The notes under the pieces: model-generated | Databases searched by the model: none | What the model was told of the DNA's origin: nothing | The model's input: only the letters and a program-made list of their open reading frames with translations | NCBI GenBank assembly: GCA_030142905.1 | Contig: JASJOG010000002.1 | Span: forward strand, 4,793,501-4,857,500 | From: Heliopora coerulea | Taxonomy: Eukaryota; Cnidaria; Anthozoa; Scleralcyonacea; Helioporidae | DNA: 64,000 bases | Direction of reading: 5' to 3' | Program-made: the position numbers and the translations under genes | Shown: positions 23,601 through 37,082 of the stretch, piece after piece | How the letters are laid out: each line of letters begins with the position of its first letter | How positions within the stretch are numbered: position 1 is the first letter of the stretch

Positions 23601-26600
23601 GTTACATGGGCTCAATTAAAATTAGTGGTTTTATTTTTTGTCTTAAGTTTAATTTACTCAATTATTGAAGAGTTAAGCAATTATTGAAAGATCTCAGAAA
23701 TTGAGAAATAATTAAAACCAGGTAAAAAAATCTTGATTTTTTCCTTCTTGATTTTCCCTACTTAAATCTGCTACATAAGTTTATGAAACATGCTTAGGAA
23801 CACACTGTACTCTACTGTTGTCAACGCGTGTGATTTAAATGAATGCCCTTTTGCCAAAGTGCAGCAGGCATTGGTGGATGTACTCCATTTGTTAACGTAA
23901 ATAAATAAGGTCTTTGCTGCCGGGATACTTTTCCAGGAAACCTGGGTCAATCACTGAGAGTTGCTGTTTTAATTTCGTCCACTTATGAAATTTATTTACG
24001 TCGTGGGCTTTGTTTTGTTTTAATAGGGTGATGAAGGCGAGATTGGACCACCCGGCTTGCCGGGTCAAAAGGGACCTCAGGTAATTGATTCAAGATAATA
24101 ATGTGGGACAAGCTGACCAGGGTCCAAAATTCACACAAGTAAACTGCCGAATAGGGGTTGATAAAACGGCTTGTTTGTAGAAATTAAAAGAACTCGTATT
24201 TTCTTCTGAGTGAAATTTTTTATGTTCTGACTCTTATGTGGTAATTCGCTGTCATCAAACTGATTATTGTCCTCAAAATAATCGATCAAAAAGTCCCACA
24301 TGATTTTACTCGCGTGATTTTACGTGATCGCAGTAGGTCACACGTAATAAACGTAAGTATGTTTCAATTTCACTTGTGGAAAATTTTCACACATGATTTT
24401 TCACATTATGTTTTTCACATGTTCAAGTTTAATGCGCATAGAATGGCGATTTGCACTGAAATGTGATATCTTTTACAGGGCTTCTCCGGTTGGCTAAGCT
24501 GTTTTGGTAGGCAAAACACCGAAAGTGAAATAATTCGAACACTCGTGATATTTGGTTTGCTTTAAAGTATTGTTGATAACTTTTGAATATGGCAACTAGG
24601 TGTGTGGTTTTTATGTGTACCAAAAAACAGAAGAAAGATTCGTGCATTAAATTCTATTGTTTGTCGATGAAAAACCGCAAACTTTTAATGGTTTGGCTAC
24701 AAAGAATTCATTGCAAGAGTATTTCGATTCATGCCAACACGAGATCTTCAGCGCACACAAAATTATATATTTTAATCTTCGAGAGCTTAACACATGGAAT
24801 GCTAGGTGTGGTAAAGGGGACTTTTGAGCCGTTTCCAGCGATGCATCTGCATCTGGCATGTTGAATTTTTGCTGCTGTTTGTTGGAGCTGCACAGGTATT
24901 TTATACATGCAGTCCTTTTGCATTTCAGGAAGGCAAGTGCATACCATAAAAACCACGTTGTAACCCTTTCTGTCCGGCAGAAACCTTTTGGAAGTGTCTG
25001 TGAACAGTTGATACAACCACTCACTTAGGGATTTGATGTATTAGTTCGCTTCATTATCCACATCAATGGTTTCTATGAAATAGCTTACAGTCGATACCAT
25101 TGAGAATTCTCTCAGCTTGTTTACGGTCTCAGATTCAGTGAGGTAGCTTCTCAACAGAGCGAGTTCTTGCTTACCAGTGCTGCAGGAACTTTCGCCCATG
25201 CTTTATTATACTGTTTTACTAAGATCTTAACAGATAAACGCCTCAGCAGCATGAAAACTTTATCATAAACCTGAACTAACGTGAAAGAGCTCCTCGGAAT
25301 ATTCTGCCTACCAATGCTCTTTAGTCAATCAAAAGAAAGCTATGAAAGACATTACATTTCTGCGCAAATCACCCATTTGATTTCACATGTTTTACACATT
25401 TAGTTACCACGTATTTCACATGCGTTTCACTTGTGTTTACTAGTGAAACAACTTCACACGCTCCAATTTCACATGTGAAATCTGGCGTGTGGGATTTTCA
25501 TCAGGGAAGTACTGTACTCCAAAGAATTTTACTCACGAAATTGCAATAGAAAAGAAAAAAAAAACGTCGATGGACACCATCTTGAAAATCATGGAGTAGG
25601 TTATTATAGATGGCCGGAAAGACTGGAGGAAACTTTTCATCCGGGAACGCCTTGCATGTTTCCTTCTGGCAGTCATGATGGGTTCGTTAATAAAATTATT
25701 CGCTTGTATTAAAAATGTTTCAGTTTTTTAGGTAGCTGATACTTGGTATTGCCTGTGAAAATCGAACCTTCACGCATTTCTTAGCTTGTTACTTTGAAGA
25801 CAATTTTCCAGCCCGGTTATTCAATTCAATATTTTCTTTCACGTTAGCGCTATAGAAACAAATTCTATTTTTTAAGTAAGAAGAATTTAATTTCAGCCAA
25901 TGGTAGATCATGTTATTAGCGAAAGCTCTTTCAAGGGTTTTCATTAATTCCTTATATCAGATTTTATTTATTGCATACCTTTCTTCTTAAATGACTTGCA
26001 GGGAAACAAATTAAATGAAGGATGTTAGCGTTTGTCATTTGAATGATTTAAAATTTGAAATTATTTATATTCATCTTAAATAGGGTGATCCTGGTTACCT
26101 TGGAGAATCGGGTGTAGAAGGAATGATCGGACAACGAGTATGATCTTTTCAATACAATTTTATATTATAAAGCATAATTTATGTTATGTATATTATTAAG
26201 TTACTAGATTCTTGTAACGAAGATTAAATGAACGGGTTAGCTTAGGCTATACCACCGTGGTTTCTGACGTCGGTAGTTCCTTTTTAAAAATTCAGTCCAT
26301 TAACAGATTCCGAGGATTGTTCTAGTTATAGCGTACTAACCATAGCTCTTATGATGTAAATAAGAATGCATATTGTTCGAGAAATATCAGCTGTTATCTA
26401 CCACTACAGGGAACTGTTGGAGCGGAAGGAAGCCCTGGTCCGAACGTATGTATTATTAATTTTAATTTATACAGAATTAAGTTGAAGTAGACTTGTTGGT
26501 AGAATATTATGTTTCCGGTCTAGATCGATGCAAAAAATATTGTACCACAATTACTCAGTAAAGCCTCATTAGCCTTATAGTGTGTTAAATTTAGTTTAAC

Positions 26601-29600
26601 GGGCTTTGGGGTCATTTTAAAGATTTCTGGCGGCGATCATCTTGTCAATGCTTTAATTAGTTCACATTGTCTGTACAAAGGACAGTCTTTCTTTGTTTCT
26701 AGTCTATTGCAGTATAGTTACGGGAACCACTGAGTATTTTCGTCAAATACAAAACAACGTTAACTCCGAACATGGATAACATTTTTATTCTACGTTCCGA
26801 CTAACTTTTAGTCATCTTCAGGAATGATAGAATTACATGTGGCTGTGCTATATATACTGACTTAACACTATGACATTGTGGTTATTAATAGAATACTGTC
26901 AGTTATAGGGATGCCTTCGCACCGTGGTTAAGCACCGGTTTTTGTCGGTGGATCGCGGATGTTTCTTTAAATAGTAATACCGACCAGTGATTGGCTTTGT
27001 CTATGATTACACAATTGTTTAAAATAAAGTTACATAAATCAAAATGTTTGTCTGGTTCTGGTTTGTCAGTGCTGAATTCCATCAAGTTAGTTAGGTAGTC
27101 AAAATGTTCGTATGAATTAATGTGTTTGTAGATCTCGGATTTCGTACACGTTGTGTGCTAGTTAATTCTAATGTAGAGGCATCTGTCTGTCTTTCCTATA
27201 TAAGATTTCGAGCACCCGGGACAAGAAAATTTGTATACTACAAAACTTTGATATTTTATTGGGGTTTTGTGTTTGCATGATACAAAGCAGTTGGTAGTGG
27301 CGTTATCCCAAATTATAATAACTTTACAGGGGCCTTTAAGGAGTGGTGAAATTTTCTAAAAGGTCCCGGGTGCTCGAAATCTTATATAGGAAAGACAGAC
27401 AGATGCCTCTACATTAGAATTAACTAGCACACAACGTGTACGAAATCCGAGATCTACAAACACATTAATTCATACGAACATTTTGACTACCTAACTAACT
27501 TGATGGAATTCAGCACTGACAAACCAGAACCAGACAAACATTTTGATTTATGTAACTTTATTTTAAACAATTGTGTAATCATAGACAAAGCCAATCACTG
27601 GTCGGTATTACTATTTAAAGAAACATCCGCGATCCACCGACAAAAACCGGTGCTTAACCACGGTGCGAAGGCATCCCTATAACTGACAGTATTCTATTAA
27701 TAACCACAATGTCATAGTGTTAAGTCAGTATATATAGCACAGCCACATGTAATTCTATCATTCCTGAAGATGACTAAAAGTTAGTCGAAACGTAGAATAA
27801 AAATGTCATCCATGTTCGGAGTTATCGTTGTTTAGTATTGTAGTATATTGTATTAAAATCTGAAATTATGGAATATTTCGGGTGTAGTAACTCTAGAGTG
27901 ATGTGACCCGGTCTTATATCATATCTTACCGTAGTACTCAATGACAATATTGGTATTACGGCTGCATGTCAGAAATCTGTTACTGTTCAAAAGATGACCT
28001 TAAATTGGAGGAACTTTGGAAATTAAAACGTTTTCAATTTACAGTGTTTAGTTGGTGATTGGCATTACCATTTATGCTTTTCATGCAAAGCCAAAATTAG
28101 CCTGTGAAGTTTCTCCCTATCTCACATGCTTCCCAAGCGTCACTTTTCCAAATAAGGTCTGAAGACCTATTCAGATCCGTCAGAAAGTACAGTAAAAGTA
28201 GAAAATATTAAGAAGGAATGAGAAGTTTTGTTAACGTTGTAATTTTGACATGTAAAATTTTAATTAAAATTCAAAACTTAAAAAGAGTGATTACAATGAC
28301 CTGAATTATGACAACAAGCTTATCAAGAAATCACGATGACTTTATTGTGTTTGATAAGGAAAGTGGAGTACATAATAGTTTAGTCCACTAGACTGTTTTC
28401 GTGAAAACTATATCAGAGGTTATGTTCGAGTGACAGAAAGATAGGATGATCTTTGGGTTCTTTAATAACACTTGGTGTTATGTACTGAAAGTCCAATCTT
28501 ATCGAAAAAATTGGGTTAAAATTATGCATTGGTATATCAGGAAAATCTGTAATAAAGGAAAAGTTAGGGAACCTAAATTATGTTGATGACTGATTCATTA
28601 TAGCAAATGGAGTTTGTTTTCCGTACTTGCCCTTTTTCTAAATGTTCTACACTTAATTAAATATGCAGAGACGTGATGCTGTTATTGGGCTTGACTAAAT
28701 TTCTTAAGTGGGCCTTTAAGTAATGGCTTCCATCCTGGACAGGCAAATTACAATTTTATTTCATTTTTGCTTTTTGTTTGTCCACAGGGTGATCCTGGAC
28801 AAAAGGTAGGAAAGAGTGCGAATGCATTTTATTGCTTGTATGAATGTATTCCTTGAGAGGCAGGAGGTCATGGTCAGGTGAGGATCCAGGCTAAAATCTG
28901 ACTGCAGCAATAGAGTTTACTAACTTACCGGGGTCCAGGGCCATGCTCCCCCGGAAAATTTTGAGTTGCTAGAACCTCTAAAACATCATTTCCTGTATTT
29001 TGACAGTAATTTATCTGTGCCTGAATAAATCAAAATCAGAATACTTTTCAATGGAAAACGTATTAGTCATTTTCTTATACACATACTTCCCAAAGCATAA
29101 ATTTGATGTAGGTACAATTTAGAGTAGGGCATAACTATCTACAAATCAGTGCAACCAACATCCAACTCTTGCTGGCATTTACTGTATAAAACATTTTACT
29201 GCACTTTATTGCAAGCTCTAGGTGAGCAAATTCATGCACTTTTCAGCATTTTCACAGTCACTTTTCAGCAACTCGAGAAGAGTTGTAACTACAGTAACTA
29301 CAGCAATTAATGCAACAAACAAAAAGCAAAGTAAAATCCCAAATTATTGATTTTTATCATATACTAAATGAACTTTAAATACAGTGTATTACTATCAGGC
29401 TCCATCTGCAAAAAAATTAATCGATAGTTTAATAGGCATCATTCCTCATTATTTACTGGTTTTAATATCATTCTTTACTGATAATTCAATAATACATTAT
29501 TTGCGCGGAAGTTTTCATTATTCAAAAATAATGCCTATTATTTATATGCGAACGACCTAAGTGGTGTATAACTAATAACGTGTATAAATAATGCATTATT

Positions 29601-32600
29601 TACATATAATCAATTCGTGGTATGCGCGATATTATATGCGTAAAAAATCTTCCCGCTAAAATTGGAAATCTGTCCTTCGTGCCATACGGGTTTAATTAAC
29701 CACTCGAAATTACAAAATGGTGAACCGCAGAGTAGATTCCACTGCTCTTGGAAAGATAATTGCCAGCGCCGTCTCTCGATGCCTTAAATCTGACCATGGT
29801 TTGGTAAGTTTAATATTAAAACCAATCACAATTAAAACCTGTCACAATCAAATCAATGCCGACAGGATCAGTCTTCTATTATTCTGACGCATTTTTGGCA
29901 ATTACACTCGATCACATGAAAAGAAGCTTATACTTGATGAATCAAATTTTCGAGTCTGACACTAGAAAATTTCACTAGAAATATTTACTTTCTAGACGAG
30001 AAATATTTACTTTCGGAAATCTTTCAGTCAATGTGAATCGAGTCTGGTGATGTTTTACATTCAAGATCCCGTTCAATATGAATTCAAGATTGTATTCATC
30101 ATTAGTTACCGCACAGCACTCGTCGATGTCTTCCAATCTAGTAACAAATTTGATCTGATATCAAGATTAATTTTCTTTTTATTAAATTTAATAGGGTGTT
30201 AGAGGACGCCAAGTAAGTAAAGTTTAATTTATTTCTCTCGAATATATTTCTTGAAATGAGCAACTTTTATGCCAAACATGTAGAGTTATTCGTGATTTTT
30301 TCCGTCTTAAACAGGGCCCTCCTGGACCACCAGGTCCTCCTGGAAGCTTACCTTCGGTATGTAGTTCCATCTATGCGTTGGGATGCTACTATATAAGGTG
30401 GCCTAGTATATCCAGAAAGATACAATAAAATACTACACAATATGTTGATGCCGGTTGTTATTAACATAACTTACATTAACATTCAACTGAAAGCCAATAT
30501 TATGTCGGTCTATATTTCGTCATACAGCACGTGTCGTATCGCATACGTTGATGATAGCTGTATTGCGTTGTGACGAGTCGAACACTTTGTTAACGGGGCT
30601 CTATGATGAAGATTATAGCTCGAAATTTTTGAAATAAAGGTTACGTTGTGCCTTATGGACTGCTGAATTTAACCGATACCGAACTTTCGCAAAATTTCTG
30701 TACACTTCTATATCTGAAAGATATACTGAATCTATTTTATCGCCACATTTTAACTTAAGATATGATAAGGTTAACTTAAGATTCTTGGTTTTGTGGTTTT
30801 CTGGACTTCAACTTGTTAAGTTTCGACTGCGCAACGTTTCTGAAGCTCCTTCTTTTCTTCAGACGTAGCATTGTTAATAATACGCTGCTTAAATATTCTG
30901 AAAGGAAGCGTAACTTTACAAAGAGATCTGTTTTAAGACTCCTTCCACTGAACAGGTGTCTTCGCTGAGGTTTGCCTCTCACGAAACATATAGACAGCTT
31001 AATACTCACGATTACCACGCCTGAGGATGGAAGGAGCTACTTTTGCAACGTTAATCTTCTTAAAATCAAAACTAATCAAGATACTACGAATGATCTTTTG
31101 ATGTTTGCTGGTCAGTTCTGTTTGAGCAATCTTATTAATGAACCAACAAGAGTTACTCAGTCAACAAAGAGTTTAATCGACGTTACTGTTGCCCCTCACC
31201 CTGACAGATTCTCAAGAGAGTGGTGATTTGAAGTTGGGAATTAGTGATCATGGTTTGATATACACCATTGGGAATCAGAAATTACCAAAGCCAAAGTCGA
31301 AACGAATTGAACTTAGAACCATGAAAACATTTAATGAGACTGCATTTTTATCTGATCTTAAAAACATCTTATGGGGAACACTTATGTGTTTGATGATGTG
31401 GATGATATCAGTTGCCATTAGTATAACTTTTTTAAACAGGTAATAGACAAACATGCTCCAATAAAGCAAACACAACTTCGAGCCAATCATCTTTCGTGGA
31501 TACCTACTCAAATTCATAAGCAAACTAGAAGAAGGATCGATTATATAAGAAATACCATAGAAACAATGAAGAATGTGCATGGATAAACTAAACGTCAACG
31601 AAACAAGGTAACTAAACTTAAATGCAATGCAATCAGAGAATATTTGGCCAATGCGGTATCTTCGAGATATTCCGTTGGAGAATTTTAGAAGAAATTAAAA
31701 CCATTGCTGCCAAGTAGCAAAGATAAAGATACAAGTTCCAGTAATATTGTGCTAATTGAGAATGGAAAATTGATTAAGGATCCTGCTTCCGTATTTAACA
31801 AGCACTTTACGACTTCTCTCGTCGATAAGAATACCTTATCAAAGAACGAAGATGACTTTATTAATCATCCAAGTATAATATCGATTAAGGAAAAGAACTT
31901 TAATTTAAAATTCCAGTTTAATCCTGCCAGTACGGGTTATATTTCTGATCTTTTACAAAGCATCGATATCAAGAAAAGCTCTGGACCTGATGGTGTTACG
32001 CCACTGCTCGTTAAAAAAGCAAGTCCTGTACTTGTGAATAATGTCACAAAACTGTTTGATTATTGTATTTCAATTCCCACATGGCCGAAAGATTGGAAAT
32101 TAGCAAATGTTACGCCTGTTTATAAAATGAATGAGGAATCTGATCAATGCAACTACCGTCCTATAAACATCTTATCCAATATACCTAAATTGTTTGAGAA
32201 AATCAAATTTGACCAAATGTATAAGGCGTTTTTGCCAGCGTTCTCAAGAAACATGTCTGGTTTTTTAAGGGGACACTCCTGTTGCTCTGCGTTGATCAAA
32301 ACGACTGATGATTGGCGCCACGCTGGCGACGAAAGACGGGAACTGGGAATTGTTGGAATAGATTTGTCCAAAGCATTTGACTCAGTTTGCCTCTCACTAT
32401 TCCTGGCCAAATTGAAAGTTTATGGAGTGAAAAATTCCGCCTTACATTTGATAGTCTTATTTCACAGATCGTTGGCAGAGTTAGGTGTAATGTGTTGTCC
32501 TCAGATTGGTTTCTTATTTCGTGTGAAGTGCCTCCAGGTAGTTTACTTGGACCTCTCCTTTTTAACATCTTGATTAACGGTCTGAACTTTGTTAGTAGAA

Positions 32601-35600
32601 CCACATCACTTCGCCTCTATGCCGACGATACGACTGATTATGCATTGCATAAAAATCCAATAATATTGGAACGCAATGTCAACCAGGATTTGGTTGTGTT
32701 ACACCGATGGTTTAACCAAAATTTTCTCGAGATTAACCCGTCGAAATCACAGGCTATGATAATTGGTAAATCCAAGTATAATTACAAATTTACTGTTGGA
32801 ACAGATACGACTGAGATATGTAATAAGTTGAAAATACATGTAGTGAATTTGGACAATGATCTTAATTTTAAATTGCGTATTCATGCTATGGTAAAAAAGG
32901 CATACACTAAAATTGGAGCGATACGAAAACTAATAAACTTTATAAAGGCAGATATCGCAGTACGTCCCTATAAAGCTTACGTTTTGCCACATCTAGAGTA
33001 TTGTAGCCCTAAACTGATTGGAATTGGTAAATCTCAATCAAAGAAATTGGAAGCCGTGAATTACTATGCCATTAAAACATTATTAAACATTCCTCGGTCA
33101 ACAGATAATGAAACAGCTCTTAACCAAATTAAGTTTACACCTCGTACTGTAAATTACAACTTAAGGAGTAGTAGATTGAAAGTTAATCAACCAGCATATA
33201 GTACTAAATATTTGCATAATTCTTTTAACTATATTGTATTCCATTTTTGGAATAATTTGTGGACATAGAACAGTCTAATTCGGTAGCGCTTTTTAAAAAG
33301 AAACTTTATAATATTGTCTTATCTAAAGTAGCATCCTTGTGCAATAGTTGCTCACACAAGTATTCCTCTTCTTGTCATCTTTTTCTTTTTAATGATTGTG
33401 CATAGGTAATTTTTATTGTAGTTTTTGTCGAGCGTCTTTAACATGAGCTTATAGCTCCGGTGATTGGGCGACCACTTCCTACGCTTTCAACAAGAAATTA
33501 TTGCTATTGTTATTAAAAAATTATTTTTGTTATGTTACGTCGCATGGTCAAAACCAAACAGTTTAAATGCATGTACAATACACAACCAAGAGGCATTGAA
33601 ACGACAAAGAACATTTTCATTCCCCGTAAAAGTATTGCTTCGTTGCTGCTTGAGTTTCACACACATGTAGACCTTCAGGCAATTGGAGGTATTTTTTCTT
33701 TTATTTGTCATTTTATGTTGTAGTGGCGTTAAACAGCTGTCATTTTTTTGTTCAGCGATAAAAGTTCCTAAACTAGGAGTTGGGTGCGCCTGTACGTAAA
33801 TATGTAATTATTGACAGGTAATTTTTGAAGGAATGACTTCAGGAACCCGGGATAAACTGATCATCTCCTAAAATTAGTTTTCATGGAGGAAAGTAGAGAT
33901 AGTTTTGGTTATTAAACTAGACCATTGTTATTTAATCGTTAACAAAGGCAATAAATCCGATCAAATTACCAATTTAAGTGTACAATTGTGGCAATGTAGA
34001 ATTGCAAATAAGTAATAATGCAATAAAATACAACAATCAAACTATTTAACAAGTAACAATATGGAATACGTTCAAACATATTTTCCTTAATTTTAGGCAC
34101 CAGCAGTTGGTGAGGCAGCTACGACTTCGACTGACAAAGGACCTCGTCCTCCTGAATACTACCGCAGTCGCATGGTTTGTATGCTATGAGTAGTGCTTTT
34201 ATATGTACTACAATGTACTGATTGCAGAAGGGATTTTTATTTATTTTTTAGAAAAACATTTTAAATTATCTTGAAACAAATGTTGTAAATCGTGAGGGAC
34301 TAAAACTGAAGGTAAATGATAAATGTCTTATTTACATGTAGTTTCAATAAAATATTTAGTTTCATCAAGTTTGACTGCAGAAATATTTTGTGGAGGCATA
34401 GAAATTACGTACCTCTATGTTAATAACCTACCATGAAACCTGGATAAATCTTTGTTCAAAATTCGAAACCTTTTTTTTCCTCTTTGTTTTTCGTCGCCTT
34501 TTGCTCGGTCCTTTCGAGCGAAAAAGAACGAGACGAACACCTAAATCGTCTTGGACCTCGCTCGATTTATAATGTTATCTCATACACTCTCAATTTAACA
34601 GTTTACGTTCTGGTTTAAACGGCTATCGAAGAACAATATAGCTGGAGGTCTTTAGAACATAAATACACGGGAAAGAATAGACCCTAAAAATAAATGCAGT
34701 ATAACATCAAGATTTCAGTTTTCTTACAGACTCTTTTCTTTAAAAGATGAAGTGTTGGCTTTACAAAAGTAAAGCGAACAGTTAACCCCGAAAACAGTAA
34801 GCCAATTCAAATTCATATAAAACTCGTCCAAAACTCGGATATTTATATTAATATGTATATAAGGACGTAAACCTTCGTAAAATCGTGACTTACACGTGCT
34901 GCAAATATTGTTGCTCTGTAATCTGTTGGTTGTGAAATGCTCGCAGTTATAAACCCGTCTGATGTAAATTAAAGACGAGTTTTCTATCTAAGATCAATTG
35001 TTCTGACTTTTGTGTTTTAACGATGCGGAAAATGACGAATAAAATTACGACTTGTAATTCGTTCTTCACCTGATTCATACCAGTTAGTTTTCATCTTTCT
35101 TGTTAATTTTTTTCTAAACGAGTTTCTCTAATTGGGCCGATAACAGATAATGTTGACGAAAGTGTTAGTCATAAGGAGCTTTTCACTTGCCAGTTAAATA
35201 ACAAGCTTGCAAGTATGGAGAAGTGTGGAAATACTCAAGTAAAGTTTAATTAGTAGTATGAACAGAAACAAAATGTTTTATTGAGTTTATTCTCAAACAA
35301 TGATTTGTACAGCTGGTTTTCAACCGCTGATGTATTTGTCAAAATGATTCATTTTTAAGACGGATCTGTCGGCCACGTAATAACTTCGAACAGCGGTTTA
35401 GTTAGCATTGTAATGATGGATCTGCTTACATGTCATAATGCTATATTTTTCAGTTTGTCAAGTATAACTTGTGCTGACAAGTATAAGTACTTACTAGGCA
35501 AACAAAGTGTGAATCAAAATGGTAAACGCAAACACAGAAGGTGCAAAGTTACACGATGTGTTTCATTGAATCTACAAATTTTGTTAATCAACGAACACGA

Positions 35601-37047
35601 TTAACTAAACTGGGACAATTTTCATATTATTTAAAACGGACGTCAGAAACTTTTTCTTTCTTGGTTTAGGATGCACCGGTCAGATCAATTTCTTCAGTTT
35701 TTGATGACTTTGATTTGTTTAAAAGCCCTGACGGCAGCAAAAAACATCCTGCATTGACGTGCAAAGATCTTCATCGATCTCATCCAACTTTAAAGAGTGG
35801 TAAGTCTGTTTAAGTATAGAACGTTTAGTTGCGTGTCGGTTGAAATCAATCATATATCGAGGGGAGAACATTGGCAGAGGTCATGATGACATTTCATATA
35901 GTAAGGAAAGCTATATGTACTCTCTTAAATTTTATTTCTGAAATATTCAGGTAATTACTGGATTGATCCAAATGGCGGAGTCGTTAATGATGCAGTGTTA
36001 GCTTTCTGTCACTTTGAAAGCATCTCAACTTGTGTTCTTCCTCAGATGGACAAGGTTCGTAATTTTGTGTAAAGAATGTAAAAAGGGATTTGTGATGGGA
36101 TAATCAGCTCACGTACGAGGAGTGCAACGTTAAACAAGTGTAAAATTGCCTAATTACTAGAAAGTAATTCACGTGTGGAGGCATCACTATTTAGGTATGG
36201 AATTTGTGTCGGCAAAATCCTGATGTAGTATCGTAGTATTTTATCGTTATTTTGCTGAGCAAACCAGGGTATCGGACTTTCTTTCGAACTGAAATAACCT
36301 TTAACATCTTGTTAAAAAGGTTGAAATGCTGCACGAAGAAGTAAAACCTTCTAGCCTAGCTTATGTCGTGAATTTGAATCCAGTGCTTTAGGTTCTTTGA
36401 AAACTTCATGAGTGTAAAACCTGAAAAATATACGGTATTTGGTAAATTCTTGAGTAGGGATACAATAAAATGTAGGGAAACAAAAATGAATACTATAAAA
36501 CAGCTTTGAATTGTTTCTTACGCATAGTCTTTGCCTTGGTCAGTTCCGTGATCATTGAACTCTATTGCGTTAAAGCGCTCCTGGAGGCATAGTTTTACAT
36601 TTCACACATGCATGGTTGCTTCTGTCATAATAAAGGTGTGATTACCTAGTGCGTATTGCTATAGGCCACTTCCTGTTGGGGCTATACTTGCACCTATTCT
36701 CATTAGAGCATTGAAACGAACTACCGGCAAATTAGATGAAGCTTATATTAAGGCTTTTTGTTCGTCGTATTGACCATGCTTAAAGAATTTCTTATAGTCT
36801 AGTGTGTATGATTTTAATTTAATTAGGTTGAAAAGAAGAGTTGCTGTTCTGGAGAAGACCGCTACATTTGGTTTGCAGAAGAAATTAAAGACACAAGCGA
36901 GGTCAGAAAATGTTGCTCTTTAAAAATTCTGCTTATTTGTTTTTATGTTTATCAATTTTTATTTAGTCGACTTTCTTGTTCAGTTGTTAACTAGTTCACT
37001 TCTTGGCTTATTTAAAAACTCAGTAGGACACTCTCGTTTTTACCTAC

Positions 37048-37082
<35 letters not shown>

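Larger units (their letters stand above)
26735..27850. mobile_element. Penelope-like element fragment arranged as a near-perfect palindrome
   Basis: Two arms of about 490 bp (about 26735-27225 and 27352-27850) are inverted copies separated by about 125 bp. Each arm carries the same 60-codon frame (27085-26903 on the minus strand, 27500-27682 on the plus strand) and outer hammerhead-like sequences. The arms lie close enough to fold into a giant hairpin. Confidence 0.85.
30978..33540 (+). mobile_element. CR1/L2-like non-LTR retrotransposon, 5'-truncated and frameshifted
   Basis: Runs from the end of an apurinic-type endonuclease (LINEPTRVTQSTKSLID at about 31131, then LGISDHGLIY after a frameshift) through a reverse transcriptase to a 3' region. 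It sits in the intron between the last helix exon and the telopeptide exon, on the same strand as the gene. The 3' end is not defined; 33540 is approximate. Confidence 0.85.

Noticed and set aside
27764..27807. Calling this an active hammerhead ribozyme
   Set aside because: Core nucleotides fit, but the bases flanking the core do not form a clear stem I, so only a hammerhead-like core is reported.
31704..33268. The longest open frames in the window (289 and 293 codons)
   Set aside because: They are the two halves of one frameshifted LINE reverse transcriptase, not a host gene.
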